Assembly: GCA_904420155.1 (NCBI GenBank)
Contig: CAJFUH010000077.1
Span: 1-29,047 of the forward strand
DNA length: 29,047 bases
DNA from: an uncultured Clostridia bacterium
GTDB taxonomy: Bacteria; Bacillota; Clostridia; Oscillospirales; Acutalibacteraceae
Direction of reading: 5' to 3'
Each line of letters opens with the position of its first letter. The stretch's first letter is position 1. Both the position numbers and the translations under genes were made by a program. The notes under the pieces are model-generated. The model ran no database searches and was not told the DNA's origin. It saw only the letters and a program-made list of their open reading frames with translations. This document shows, piece after piece, positions 13,887 to 21,963 of this stretch.

Positions 13887-14735
13887 ATGTTTCGTATTGT
13901 GGAAAAGAAAGCGCTCAATCCCTCTATGACCAAAATGGTGGTTGAAGCTCCTTTCGTTGCTCATAAAGCCCAAGCAGGGCAGTTCATCATTTTGCGGGTG
14001 AATGAACATGGGGAGCGTATTCCCCTTACTGTCGCGGATTATGACCGGGAGAAAGGTACGGTTACTATTATTTTCCAAAAAGTAGGAAAGACCACCATGC
14101 TGCTAGACCAGTTGAATGAGAATGACGCGATACTGGACTTTATTGGGCCTTTGGGCAAGGCTTCTGAACTAGAGGGATATCATAAGGTGGCAGTCATCGG
14201 CGGCGGCGCCGGCTGTGCGATCGCCTATCCCCAAGCCAAGGCGCTGCATCAGATGGGGATCCCGGTGGATGTAATCGCCGGTTTCCGCAATATAGACCTG
14301 GTGATCTTAGAAGAGGAAATGAATCAGGTGAGCAATAACCTCACAGTAATGACTGACGACGGCTCCAATGGCAACAAAGGATTTGTCACTGACGCCCTGC
14401 GAAAAAATATTGAAGCGGGTGCGGGCTATGATTTGGTAATCGCCATTGGACCCATTCCCATGATGAAAGCGGTCAGCCAGCTGACTAAGGAATACAATAT
14501 AAAAACCATCGTTAGTATGAATCCTATTATGATAGACGGTACGGGAATGTGCGGTGGATGCCGGCTTACTGTTGGCGGTAAAACAAAGTTTGCCTGTGTG
14601 GACGGTCCGGACTTTGATGGACATGAAGTGGGTTTTGACGAAGCGATGGAACGCCTGAGAACGTATAAAAAAGACGAAGAAAGAGAAACCAGAGAAGAAA
14701 ATTGCCGATTGATGAGAGGTGCCGAACATGCCTAA
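13887..14735 (+). CDS. nfnA: NfnA-like NADH-dependent ferredoxin:NADP oxidoreductase, small subunit
   Basis: A 282-residue flavoprotein related to ferredoxin-NADP reductase and PyrK. It carries the FAD-binding RIPLTVAD (44-51), the nucleotide-binding VIGGGAGCAIAYPQAKAL (103-120), and C222, C225 and C237 in GMCGGCR...FACVDGP, which with an aspartate hold a [2Fe-2S] cluster. Paired with the next gene it forms the NfnAB type, which in Clostridium kluyveri and Thermotoga couples NADH and reduced ferredoxin to NADP reduction by electron bifurcation. The same fold is also annotated as a sulfide dehydrogenase or glutamate synthase associated subunit, so function is inferred from the pair. The ATG at 13887 has a good AAGGAG site. 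Confidence 0.85.
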   Translation: MFRIVEKKALNPSMTKMVVEAPFVAHKAQAGQFIILRVNEHGERIPLTVADYDREKGTVTIIFQKVGKTTMLLDQLNENDAILDFIGPLGKASELEGYHKVAVIGGGAGCAIAYPQAKALHQMGIPVDVIAGFRNIDLVILEEEMNQVSNNLTVMTDDGSNGNKGFVTDALRKNIEAGAGYDLVIAIGPIPMMKAVSQLTKEYNIKTIVSMNPIMIDGTGMCGGCRLTVGGKTKFACVDGPDFDGHEVGFDEAMERLRTYKKDEERETREENCRLMRGAEHA

Positions 14736-16116
14736 TATGACTCCGAATAAAACGCCAATGCCGGAACAGCCGGCGGAGGTAAGAAATAAAAACTTTGAAG
14801 AAGTGACCTTGGGTTATACCGATGAAATGGCGTTAAACGAAGCTCAAAGATGCCTGCACTGTAAAAACCAGCCTTGCGTATCCGGATGCCCAGTAAGTGT
14901 GCCGATCCCGGAATTTATCCGCCATATTGTGGACGGCGATATGGAAGGCGCTTACCAGACCATCAAATCCACCAATTCTTTGCCGGCCATCTGCGGGCGT
15001 GTTTGCCCTCAGGAGACCCAGTGTGAATCCAAGTGTGTGCGCGGGATCAAGGGGGAGCCGGTTGGAATTGGCCGGTTGGAACGCTATGTCGCGGATTGGT
15101 TTATGGAGCATGGTACCGCTAAGGACGAAAAGCCTCAAAGTAACGGCCATAAAGTAGCGGTATTGGGGTCCGGTCCTTCCGGGTTGACTTGTGCGGGCGA
15201 TCTGGCAAAGTTGGGCTATGAAGTCACCGTGTTTGAGGCCCTGCATAGTGCTGGAGGCGTGCTGATGTATGGGATCCCGGAATTCCGTCTTCCTAAAAAG
15301 ATCGTACAGAAGGAGATAGACCAGCTCAAACAAATGGGCGTTACCATTGATACCAACATGGTAATCGGCAAGGTGCTCTCTGTGGATGAGCTATTTGACA
15401 TGGGATATGAGGCGCTGTATATTGGTACCGGCGCAGGGCTGCCCAGCTTTATGAATATCCCGGGCGAAGCTTTGGTAGGCGTGTACTCCGCCAACGAGTT
15501 CCTCACCCGTATCAATTTGATGAAGGCTTATCTGGAAGATTACGATACGCCGATCATCCATCCCCGCCGTGTGGCGGTCATCGGCGGCGGCAATGTGGCA
15601 ATGGACGCCGCCCGCTGCGCCAAGCGTTTGGGGGCGGAAGAAGTTTCTATCATCTACCGCCGTTCCGAAGAAGAAATGCCTGCAAGAAAAGAAGAGATTC
15701 ACCATGCCAAGGCGGAGGGAATTACTTTCCGTCTACTGAATAATCCGGTGGCTATTCATGGGGATGACCAAGGAAAGGTTAACCAGATTGAATGTGTGGA
15801 AATGGAGTTGGGAGAGCCGGATGCTTCCGGCCGCCGCCGTCCGATAGAAAAAGAGGGTTCCAACTTCCTGTTGGATGTAGATTGCGTGGTAGTTGCCATC
15901 GGCAATTCCCCCAACCCGCTGATTCGCAGTACGACCCATGGCATTGAAGCCAATAAACGAGGCTGCCTGATTGTAGACGATAATACTTTGCAGACTACCC
16001 GTGAAGGCGTGTATGCCGGGGGAGATGCCGTAACCGGTGCCGCTACTGTTATTTTGGCGATGGGCGCTGGCAAACATGCGGCTCGTTCCATTGATGAATA
16101 CATCCGTTCTAAATAA
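14728..16116 (+). CDS. nfnB: NfnB-like NADPH-dependent oxidoreductase, large subunit (GltD/GltA family)
   Basis: A 462-residue protein with an N-terminal domain holding eight cysteines for two [4Fe-4S] clusters (C42, C45, C50, C54 and C89, C93, C99, C103), then an FAD site VLGSGPSGL (145-153) and an NADPH site VIGGGNVAMDAARCAKRLG (284-302), ending with YAGGDAVTGAATVILAMG. This matches NfnB and other small-subunit glutamate synthase homologues. No glutamate synthase large subunit is nearby, so an NfnAB transhydrogenase is the better reading. The ATG at 14728 overlaps nfnA by eight bases and has GAGAGGT upstream; an in-frame GTG at 14719 is an alternative. Confidence 0.85.
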   Translation: MPNMTPNKTPMPEQPAEVRNKNFEEVTLGYTDEMALNEAQRCLHCKNQPCVSGCPVSVPIPEFIRHIVDGDMEGAYQTIKSTNSLPAICGRVCPQETQCESKCVRGIKGEPVGIGRLERYVADWFMEHGTAKDEKPQSNGHKVAVLGSGPSGLTCAGDLAKLGYEVTVFEALHSAGGVLMYGIPEFRLPKKIVQKEIDQLKQMGVTIDTNMVIGKVLSVDELFDMGYEALYIGTGAGLPSFMNIPGEALVGVYSANEFLTRINLMKAYLEDYDTPIIHPRRVAVIGGGNVAMDAARCAKRLGAEEVSIIYRRSEEEMPARKEEIHHAKAEGITFRLLNNPVAIHGDDQGKVNQIECVEMELGEPDASGRRRPIEKEGSNFLLDVDCVVVAIGNSPNPLIRSTTHGIEANKRGCLIVDDNTLQTTREGVYAGGDAVTGAATVILAMGAGKHAARSIDEYIRSK

Positions 16117-16132
16117 AATATTAATGATTTAG

Positions 16133-16190
16133 AAAACTGTGCTCTGCCATTCTCTCAACAGAGATTGTGTATGGAGCACAGTTTTTATTT
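16133..16190 (+). terminator. Terminator after nfnB
   Basis: AAAACTGTGCTC (16133-16144) pairs perfectly over 12 bases with GAGCACAGTTTT (16174-16185), followed by T-rich sequence. The loop holds a smaller stem, TCTC with GAGA. Confidence 0.88.
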
Positions 16191-16279
16191 TGCCTTCTGG
16201 TATTCCCAAAGGATAAAGGAGACAAGTGTGGTATGAATCCCTTCTTCTGTTCATATAGATGGGGTGGGAGGGATCTAAA

Positions 16280-17101
16280 ATGATGAGAGAATACGAAAAC
16301 TATGAGGAAACGGCTTATCATCCTGAGTATTGGGAAGAAGAGGAAGAGACGCCTAAAACAGAACCGAAAAGGCCGAGATATAAAGGGACGCAATTGCTGT
16401 TACTGATTCAGATTGGCCTATGCGCCTTGGTATTACTGGTGGTATTGGGGCTAAAATTGATCGGGGGAGAATGGTACGAAGGATTCCGATCCTGGTATCA
16501 GACGGAGGTTAACCGTTCTATCATAGCCAGCGACGATATCGAGCAATATCAGGCGGTGTGGAATTCTGTCTTTTCCCCTCAAAAAGAACCAGAAGGAGAC
16601 CCCGCCCAGGACACTTCCTCAGAGCTGGGGACCGCGCTACAGGTTTCCTATTCTCCTAATACGTCCACGGTATCTCAGAGTGAAAAACCTGTCTATCTGT
16701 CTGTGGGGATTTCAAAGCCCTTGGAATCCGGTACGGTATCTTCGGCCTTTGGCAATCGGCAGGATCCTTTTACTGGAGAAGCGTCTATCCACAAGGGGTT
16801 GGATATCGCCGCCCCAGAGGGAACTGTGATTCAGAGTGTGTTGCCAGGACAGGTAAAAGAAGCCCAGGAGAATGAATCCTATGGAAAATATGTGGTAGTA
16901 GATCATGGAAACGGGATCGAAACCCTTTATGCACATTGCAGCGAGCTGCTGGTTCAGTCGGGGGATACCGTATCCCGGGAAACCCCTCTTGCCAAAGTGG
17001 GGCAGACAGGGAAAGCCACAGCGGCTCATTTGCATTTGGAGCTTCATCTACAAGGGGAATATTATGATCCGCAGCCTTTGCTTGGAGGGAGCTACGTTTG
17101 A
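16280..17101 (+). CDS. Membrane-anchored M23 (LytM) peptidase-like protein, SpoIVFA-like position
   Basis: A 273-residue protein with a very acidic cytoplasmic N-terminus (residues 1-36), one transmembrane segment (about 37-60, LLLLIQIGLCALVLLVVLGL), a linker, and a C-terminal LytM/M23 domain (about 150-265). The zinc-ligand motifs HKGLD (H171, D175) and HLH (H250, H252) are present, as is YAHC (H219). It directly precedes an M50 protease; this pairing resembles SpoIVFA-SpoIVFB, where the LytM-like partner holds the intramembrane protease in the forespore membrane. It may be catalytic (peptidoglycan endopeptidase) or only structural. The ATG at 16280 is preferred because GGGAGGG ends seven bases before it; an in-frame ATG at 16259 is upstream of that site. 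Confidence 0.8.
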   Translation: MMREYENYEETAYHPEYWEEEEETPKTEPKRPRYKGTQLLLLIQIGLCALVLLVVLGLKLIGGEWYEGFRSWYQTEVNRSIIASDDIEQYQAVWNSVFSPQKEPEGDPAQDTSSELGTALQVSYSPNTSTVSQSEKPVYLSVGISKPLESGTVSSAFGNRQDPFTGEASIHKGLDIAAPEGTVIQSVLPGQVKEAQENESYGKYVVVDHGNGIETLYAHCSELLVQSGDTVSRETPLAKVGQTGKATAAHLHLELHLQGEYYDPQPLLGGSYV

Positions 17102-17727
17102 TCCATATTCGGCTGTTTGGCTGCACCATAGAATTAAGGTTTTTATTTGTGGCGGCCATTGCTTGTTCCGTTTTGCTGGATCATACAGGCTGTGTCATTC
17201 ACACATTGCTGGCCAGTTTTCTTCATGAGTGCGGCCACTTAGCGGCTATGGGATTCCTGGGAGGGATACCCAAAAAGGTTGTATTTGGAATTTTCCATAT
17301 TGATATACAGGACGATCGCCGTGTAAAGAGAGGATATTATCAGGATATCGTTATTTTATTAGCGGGACCAGCGGTGAATTTTGCATTGTTTTTCTTATTG
17401 CTATTGGGCTTTGCTTTCTTTCAAAAACAGATTTTACTGTTTGCGGCGTCCACCAATCTGCTGATTGGCCTTTTTAATTTACTCCCTGTGGAATCATTGG
17501 ACGGGGGGCAAATTCTGTATGCGGTCCTTTGCAAAAAGAGATCCCCGGAGAAAGCGCAGAAATGGGTTCAGATCATCTCCTTTTTGGTGCTGATCCCCAT
17601 CGCCTGCATGGGCTTTTCTATTTTGTTGCAGTCAAAATATAATTTTTCCCTGCTCCTGGCCAGCTGCTATTTGATGGGGCAGCTTTTGTTAAAGAAGACA
17701 TATGATAAGGTAACGCTTTCTATTTAA
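17098..17727 (+). CDS. M50 site-2 type intramembrane metalloprotease (SpoIVFB-like)
   Basis: A 209-residue, strongly hydrophobic protein with several membrane segments. The zinc motif HECGH (43-47) and the second ligand region NLLPVESLDGGQIL (127-140, with D135) are both intact, so it should be an active site-2 protease. Size and lack of PDZ or CBS domains fit the SpoIVFB type, which cleaves pro-sigma-K in Bacillus. The start TTG at 17098 overlaps the stop of the M23 gene (TTGA), with GGAGGG seven bases upstream. Its substrate here is unknown; a sporulation role is an inference from the gene pair. Confidence 0.85.
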   Translation: MIHIRLFGCTIELRFLFVAAIACSVLLDHTGCVIHTLLASFLHECGHLAAMGFLGGIPKKVVFGIFHIDIQDDRRVKRGYYQDIVILLAGPAVNFALFFLLLLGFAFFQKQILLFAASTNLLIGLFNLLPVESLDGGQILYAVLCKKRSPEKAQKWVQIISFLVLIPIACMGFSILLQSKYNFSLLLASCYLMGQLLLKKTYDKVTLSI

Positions 17728-18018
17728 GGCAGTAGTAAATGCCTGTTGACCTCCCCGCCCTGAATAAAAGTTATGTCAGACCGGGAGCGTTGTATTTGAG
17801 GGATGGGGAAGTCTCATTTTGTATAGATAACATAAAAGATAAAGTAGGATTTTGCTGGAGTTGCGTTGTAATGGCAGCGCCGCTCCAGTTTTTCATAGAA
17901 TACGGGTACAGTGATAAAAGAAAAATAAGAGGGATAGTACCATTAAATAGTGGCTATAGGGCTGTTAGAAAGATTTTTTAAGGGAAATCGGGAACCTCTA
18001 TCCGCTTTCATTTTAAAT
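17728..18018 (+). terminator. Gene-free 3' region with terminator after the M50 gene
   Basis: Terminator at 17855-17893: CTGGAG pairs with CTCCAG and the inner GCGTTG with CAGCGC, followed by five T residues. Before it lies a stem with large loop: GAC-CCCC-CCCT (17748-17761) pairs with AGGG-GGGG-GTC (17799-17813) with small internal loops. An 80-codon open frame (17739-17981) runs across both structures, has no ribosome binding site and is not considered a gene. From 17894 to 18018 I see only AT-rich sequence and a weak stem near 17933-17956. Confidence 0.75.
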
Positions 18019-18047
18019 TTGAGATAAAGAAAGAAATATGATATAAT
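18019..18047 (+). promoter_or_regulatory. Sigma-A promoter for the radical SAM operon
   Basis: TTGAGA (18019-18024), a 17-base spacer and TATAAT (18042-18047). A 9-bp AT-rich stem, CTAAAATAT (18049-18057) with ATATTTTAG (18063-18071), falls at the expected RNA 5' end and is followed by TTCG and seven T residues; it is probably too weak to terminate efficiently. Confidence 0.78.
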
Positions 18048-18143
18048 ACTAAAATATCCTTTATATTTTAGTTCGTTTTTTTAGAAAGAATAGGACAGGA
18101 AAGGTAAGTATTTGGGATCAAAAGCATCAAAAGGAGGTCTGTG

Positions 18144-18203
18144 ATGGTGTTGCCACACGGATATAATGGAAGTTTTGTTAGAAAAAGAAAAGAGGGGAGA
18201 TGA
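18144..18203 (+). CDS. Putative 19-residue leader peptide
   Basis: ATG at 18144 is preceded, with six bases between, by AGGAGG (18132-18137), the best ribosome binding site in this leader. The frame encodes MVLPHGYNGSFVRKRKEGR and stops at TGA 18201-18203, four bases before the radical SAM gene start. The ribosome binding site of the main gene (GGGGAG, 18194-18199) lies in the last codons of this frame, so translation of the two could be coupled. No similarity is recognised. It could be a leader peptide or a chance frame next to a strong site. Confidence 0.5.
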   Translation: MVLPHGYNGSFVRKRKEGR

Positions 18204-18207
18204 TTTT

Positions 18208-20067
18208 ATGCGGGTAACCGATCAGATAGAACGGATATTGACAAAGGTACAAAAGCCGGGACGCTATGTAGGCGGGGAATTAAACTCCGTTATCAAAAAT
18301 AAAGAAGAAGTAGAAGTTCGTTTCGCCTTTTGTTTCCCCGACGTCTATGAAGTTGGCATGTCCCATTTGGGAATGAAAATCTTATATGGACAGTTTAACT
18401 CCCTTCCTTATATATGGTGTGAACGGGTCTTCGCCCCCTGGGTGGATATGGAAGAAATCATGAGGGATAAGCATATTCCGCTCTATGGGTTGGAAAGTGG
18501 CGATCCCATCAAAGATTTTGATTTCATCGGGTTTACCCTGCAATATGAATTAAGTTTTACCAATGTACTAAATATGCTGGATTTAGCCGGGGTTCCTTTG
18601 CGCTCGGAAGACCGTAAAGAGCTGTGGCCTTTGGTGGTGGCCGGCGGCCCCTGCGCCTGTAACCCTGAGCCAATTGCGGATTTTATTGATCTATTTTTTA
18701 TTGGGGAAGGCGAAGAAGTAGACTTGGAGGTGATCGACCTATACCGGGAATACAAGAAAAAGAACGCTACTAAGCAAGAGTTTTTGAAGGCGGCGGCCCA
18801 AATAGAAGGGGTTTATGTCCCTTCCCTGTATACGGTGGATTACAATCCGGACGGGACCATCGCGTCCGTTACTCCCAAAGATGGGGCGCCGGCTACCGTT
18901 AAAAAGCGGCTGATTATGGATCTGGATCATTTATATTTCCCAGAAAAATTTGTAGTCCCCTCCATTGAGATTGTCCATGACCGGGCCGTAGCGGAAATCT
19001 TCCGGGGGTGTATCCGGGGATGCCGTTTCTGCCAGGCAGGGTTTCTGTATCGCCCGGTGAGGGAGAAATCCCCTGGGGTCATCGACCGGCAGTGCCACGA
19101 TTTGTGCAACAACACCGGTTACGACGAAGTTTCCCTTTCCTCGCTCAGTTCCAGCGATTATACCCGGATTGAAGGCTTATTGGAAGAGCTGCTCAGTTGG
19201 TCAGAGAAAGAAAAAGTCAGTATTTCGCTGCCTTCGCTGCGTGTGGACGGCTTTTCCGACGAACTGATGTCCAAATTGAAGACAGTCCGCAGAAGCGGGC
19301 TGACCTTTGCGCCGGAGGCGGGTACACAGCGCCTGCGCAACGTGATCAACAAAAATGTGACGGAAGAAGAACTGATGGAGACCTGTTCCACCGCTTTCAG
19401 CGGCGGATGGACGACAGTGAAGTTATATTTTATGATAGGATTGCCCACGGAGACGTTAGACGACGTGGCGGGTATCGCTCAATTGGGGCAAAAAGTGGTT
19501 AATGCTTATTACGCCAACCCTAACAAACCCAAAGGGAAAGCGGTTAAGGTGACAGTAAGCGCCTCGTCGTTTGTGCCGAAACCGTTTACCCCTTTCCAGT
19601 GGGAGCCCCAGGACACCATTGAAACCCTGCATCAAAAACAGAAGCATCTGCGGGATTCCATTACCAGCAAAAAGATCAACTGCAACTGGCATGACGCGGA
19701 TACCAGCTTTTTGGAGGGAGTTTTTGCACGGGGAGACCGAAAATTGTGTAAGGTATTGGAAAAGGCCCAAAAACGCGGCTGCCATTTCGACGGCTGGGGG
19801 GACTTTTTCCGCCTAGATACCTGGATGGAAATTTTTGAGGAATGCGGCGTAGACCCCGCCTTTTATGCGAACCGCCGCCGCAGTTTTGAGGAAATACTGC
19901 CCTGGGATCACATTGATTATGGAGTAAAAAAGGAATTCTTTATCAACGAGTGCAAAAAAGCCTATGAGAACGCCACCACGGGAAACTGCCGCGAAGTCTG
20001 TTCCCATTGCGGGGCGGCTTGCTGGAAAGGGGGGATTTGCGTTGAAAAACGTGCGGATATGGTTTGA
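18208..20067 (+). CDS. TIGR03960-type B12-binding-domain radical SAM protein
   Basis: A 619-residue protein with a B12-binding-like N-terminal domain (about residues 30-190), a radical SAM domain whose cluster motif is CIRGCRFC (C268, C272, C275), and a C-terminal cysteine cluster CSHCGAACWKGGIC that may bind another metal. Motifs such as FRGCIRGCRFCQAGFLYRPVRE and SLSSLSSSDY are typical of the TIGR03960 family. The biochemical reaction is not established to my knowledge. The ATG at 18208 is preferred (GGGGAG about eight bases upstream); an ATG at 18166 would add 14 residues that overlap the putative leader peptide. It overlaps the DUF2344 partner gene. Confidence 0.9.
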   Translation: MRVTDQIERILTKVQKPGRYVGGELNSVIKNKEEVEVRFAFCFPDVYEVGMSHLGMKILYGQFNSLPYIWCERVFAPWVDMEEIMRDKHIPLYGLESGDPIKDFDFIGFTLQYELSFTNVLNMLDLAGVPLRSEDRKELWPLVVAGGPCACNPEPIADFIDLFFIGEGEEVDLEVIDLYREYKKKNATKQEFLKAAAQIEGVYVPSLYTVDYNPDGTIASVTPKDGAPATVKKRLIMDLDHLYFPEKFVVPSIEIVHDRAVAEIFRGCIRGCRFCQAGFLYRPVREKSPGVIDRQCHDLCNNTGYDEVSLSSLSSSDYTRIEGLLEELLSWSEKEKVSISLPSLRVDGFSDELMSKLKTVRRSGLTFAPEAGTQRLRNVINKNVTEEELMETCSTAFSGGWTTVKLYFMIGLPTETLDDVAGIAQLGQKVVNAYYANPNKPKGKAVKVTVSASSFVPKPFTPFQWEPQDTIETLHQKQKHLRDSITSKKINCNWHDADTSFLEGVFARGDRKLCKVLEKAQKRGCHFDGWGDFFRLDTWMEIFEECGVDPAFYANRRRSFEEILPWDHIDYGVKKEFFINECKKAYENATTGNCREVCSHCGAACWKGGICVEKRADMV

Positions 20068-20698
20068 GAAAGATGGGACGTCCCGTTTTATTTCTCATCT
20101 GGACCTTAATCGCTGCATGTCCCGGGGAATCCACCGGTCTGGTATCCCGATTTGGTATACGGAAGGGTTTAACCCGCATCCTTTTTTGACGTTTGCTTTG
20201 CCGTTATCTTTAGGAGTGCGTGGAAAACGGGAATCTATGGACATCAAGCTTGTGGACGAGATGCCGGAAAAGGAAATTATAGAACGCCTTAACCCTTGCC
20301 TTCCAGAAGGGATCCGGGTTTTTGCCGTCACCGATCCGGTAATGAAACCGGGGCGTATTTCTTATGCGCGCTACCAATTGGTTTTGACAGCAGAGCATCA
20401 TTCCCCTTCCCAAATTCTACAAGCGGTACAGAAGATTATGGACATGCCCCAGATTATGGTGGAAAAAAAGACCAAATCCGGGATAAAAGAAATGGACCTA
20501 AAGAAAAACTTGGGAGAATATCAGGTAACCGTAGGACAGGAATGTGTTTTTCTGCGTATATTATTGCCGGCTGGCAGCAGCAATAATGTCAATCCCCAAC
20601 TGCTGCTGGATGCCATTAAGCGATATGAAGGCATAGAGCTGTACGCGGATATCACCCGTCTGGACCTCTATAACGAAGAAAGAGAGCCTTTCTGCTGA
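20042..20698 (+). CDS. TIGR03936/DUF2344 radical-SAM-associated protein
   Basis: A 218-residue protein whose N-terminus, RIWFEKDGTSRFISHLDLNRCMSR in two blocks, followed by GFNPHPFLTFALPLSLGV, is characteristic of DUF2344. This family almost always follows TIGR03960 and in some bacteria is fused to it, so a joint function in RNA modification or metabolism is often assumed but not shown. The start TTG at 20042 has GGGGGGA about seven bases upstream and overlaps the previous gene by 26 bases. The usual next neighbours in Clostridia (RNase G and rplU-rpmA) are not present; a new promoter and rplS follow. Confidence 0.85.
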   Translation: MKNVRIWFEKDGTSRFISHLDLNRCMSRGIHRSGIPIWYTEGFNPHPFLTFALPLSLGVRGKRESMDIKLVDEMPEKEIIERLNPCLPEGIRVFAVTDPVMKPGRISYARYQLVLTAEHHSPSQILQAVQKIMDMPQIMVEKKTKSGIKEMDLKKNLGEYQVTVGQECVFLRILLPAGSSNNVNPQLLLDAIKRYEGIELYADITRLDLYNEEREPFC

Positions 20699-20770
20699 AA
20701 TCCTTGGAAAATATTTAGACAGGAAGAGGGAGAAATGAGGAAATAAGGCAAAAATTGTTGCAGGATTCTG

Positions 20771-20799
20771 TTGCATCCATAGAAAAACTGTGGTATCAT
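20771..20799 (+). promoter_or_regulatory. Promoter for rplS
   Basis: TTGCAT (20771-20776), a 17-base spacer and TATCAT (20794-20799). The transcript would begin near 20806, just before the L19 leader structure. Confidence 0.65.
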
Positions 20800-20809
20800 A
20801 TATAGGCAT

Positions 20810-20916
20810 TTGGATACCGTCGGGTTACCGATGGGGTTTGATGCCCGGAATCATTCCGAGACATTAAAGCTGACAGTCCTCTGCTGGAATAGATCCAGCA
20901 AGAATGTCTGATTACA
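20810..20916 (+). promoter_or_regulatory. Ribosomal protein L19 leader RNA
   Basis: The 5' UTR contains GGATACCGTCGG...CCGATGGGG...CCGGAATC...CCGAGACATT, which resembles the L19 leader described for Firmicutes. Pairings seen: CGTCGG (20818-20823) with CCGATG (20828-20833); AGACATT (20859-20865) with AATGTCT (20903-20909), enclosing TGCTGG (20882-20887) with CCAGCA (20895-20900). It probably allows L19 to regulate its own synthesis. Identified from memory of the motif and its position. Confidence 0.75.
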
Positions 20917-20928
20917 AGGAGGATAAAA

Positions 20929-21273
20929 ATGGACGCCCTAAAATTAATTGCTGCTGATTCCCTGAAAAAGGATCTCCCTAATTTTGAGATCGGTGATACG
21001 GTTCGAGTACACGTAAACATCCGTGAAGGAGACAGAGAAAGAATCCAGATGTTTGAAGGTACTGTGATTGCCCGCAAAGGCAGCGGAGTAGCCGAGACCT
21101 TTACAGTAAGACGCGTTTCCTACGGCGTTGGCGTAGAGAGAGTATTTCCTGTAAATTCTCCCAATGTGCAGGGTGTGGACATCGTCCGGAAGGGCCGTGT
21201 TCGCAGAAGCAAATTATATTATCTGCGTGACCGCGTAGGTAAGGCTGCAAAGGTAAAAGAGCAGATTCGCTAA
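20929..21273 (+). CDS. rplS: Ribosomal protein L19
   Basis: A 114-residue protein of the 50S subunit located at the 30S-50S interface. FEIGDTVRVHVNIREGDRER, FEGTVIARKGSG and GVGVERVFPVNSP are the conserved blocks, and the length is standard. The start ATG follows AAGGAGG at ideal spacing. It has its own promoter, the leader RNA and a terminator. The order rplS-lepB-rbgA-rnhB-yraN is conserved in Clostridia. Confidence 0.98.
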   Translation: MDALKLIAADSLKKDLPNFEIGDTVRVHVNIREGDRERIQMFEGTVIARKGSGVAETFTVRRVSYGVGVERVFPVNSPNVQGVDIVRKGRVRRSKLYYLRDRVGKAAKVKEQIR

Positions 21274-21277
21274 GCTT

Positions 21278-21304
21278 AAAAAAGGGACGTTGGTCCCTTT
21301 TTTT
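21278..21304 (+). terminator. Terminator after rplS
   Basis: AAAAAAGGGAC pairs with GTCCCTTTTTT around a TTG-type loop just after the rplS stop, with a T-run. As no strong promoter precedes lepB, partial read-through probably feeds the next genes. Confidence 0.92.
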
Positions 21305-21335
21305 GCTATTTTGAGATAATAAGGTGGTTATAATC

Positions 21336-21905
21336 ATGAATGACCAAATGGAACCAATCAATGAAGAAGAAGTGGAAGAAAAAGAAGGCGTAACGCGCAG
21401 CTGCTTTGAATGGGCGGAAGCGTTGGTCAGTTCTATTGTGATTGTGATCGCTATCTTTACTTTTTTATTCCGCGTGGTAGCAGTCGATGGGACTTCCATG
21501 GAAACTACTTTGCTGGATGAAGATAGGATTGTGTTGACCAACCTGTTTTATCATCCTCAGCCGGGGGATATTGTTGTCATGTCCCATGGCGAGGTTTTTG
21601 ACGCACCGTTGGTCAAGCGCGTCATTGCCGTAGAGGGGCAGACAGTAGATATCACCAACGACGGCGACGTTTATGTAGATGGAGAAAAATTAGACGAGCC
21701 GTATATCAACGGAGCCAAAACTTATAAAGGGGAACAAACATACCCCATGGAAGTCCCCGAAGGATATGTCTTCGTTTTGGGAGACCACCGGTCGGTGTCT
21801 TTGGATAGCCGTTATAAAGACGTAGGCCTGATTGACGAACGGAATATCATTGGGAAGGCCCAGTGCATTATTTATCCGTTGAACCGGATCGGCGGTTTAT
21901 CTTAA
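21336..21905 (+). CDS. lepB: Signal peptidase I
   Basis: A 189-residue single-span membrane protease (segment about 29-47) that removes signal peptides at the outer face of the membrane. The catalytic serine is S54 in VDGTSMETTL and the general-base lysine is K94 in LVKRVIAVEGQ; the later box appears as GDHRSVSLDSR, slightly altered from the usual GDNR-x-x-S-x-DSR. The serine box has T where Pro is usual (SMxPTL). The ATG at 21336 follows AAGGTGG by eight bases; an upstream GTG at 21324 falls within that site. A degenerate paralogue follows directly. Confidence 0.93.
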   Translation: MNDQMEPINEEEVEEKEGVTRSCFEWAEALVSSIVIVIAIFTFLFRVVAVDGTSMETTLLDEDRIVLTNLFYHPQPGDIVVMSHGEVFDAPLVKRVIAVEGQTVDITNDGDVYVDGEKLDEPYINGAKTYKGEQTYPMEVPEGYVFVLGDHRSVSLDSRYKDVGLIDERNIIGKAQCIIYPLNRIGGLS

Positions 21906-21963
21906 AGGAAGCACAGATCTTGTAAAGGGATCCTTTATCTTTAACAGAAGGAGAGAACTCACC

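Noticed and set aside
17739..17981. 80-codon open frame after the M50 gene
   Set aside because: It runs through a clear terminator hairpin, lacks a ribosome binding site and shows no protein-like pattern.
21906..21963. Small stem AAAGG-GAT-CCTTT between the two lepB-like genes
   Set aside because: Only five pairs and no following T-run; not enough to call a terminator.
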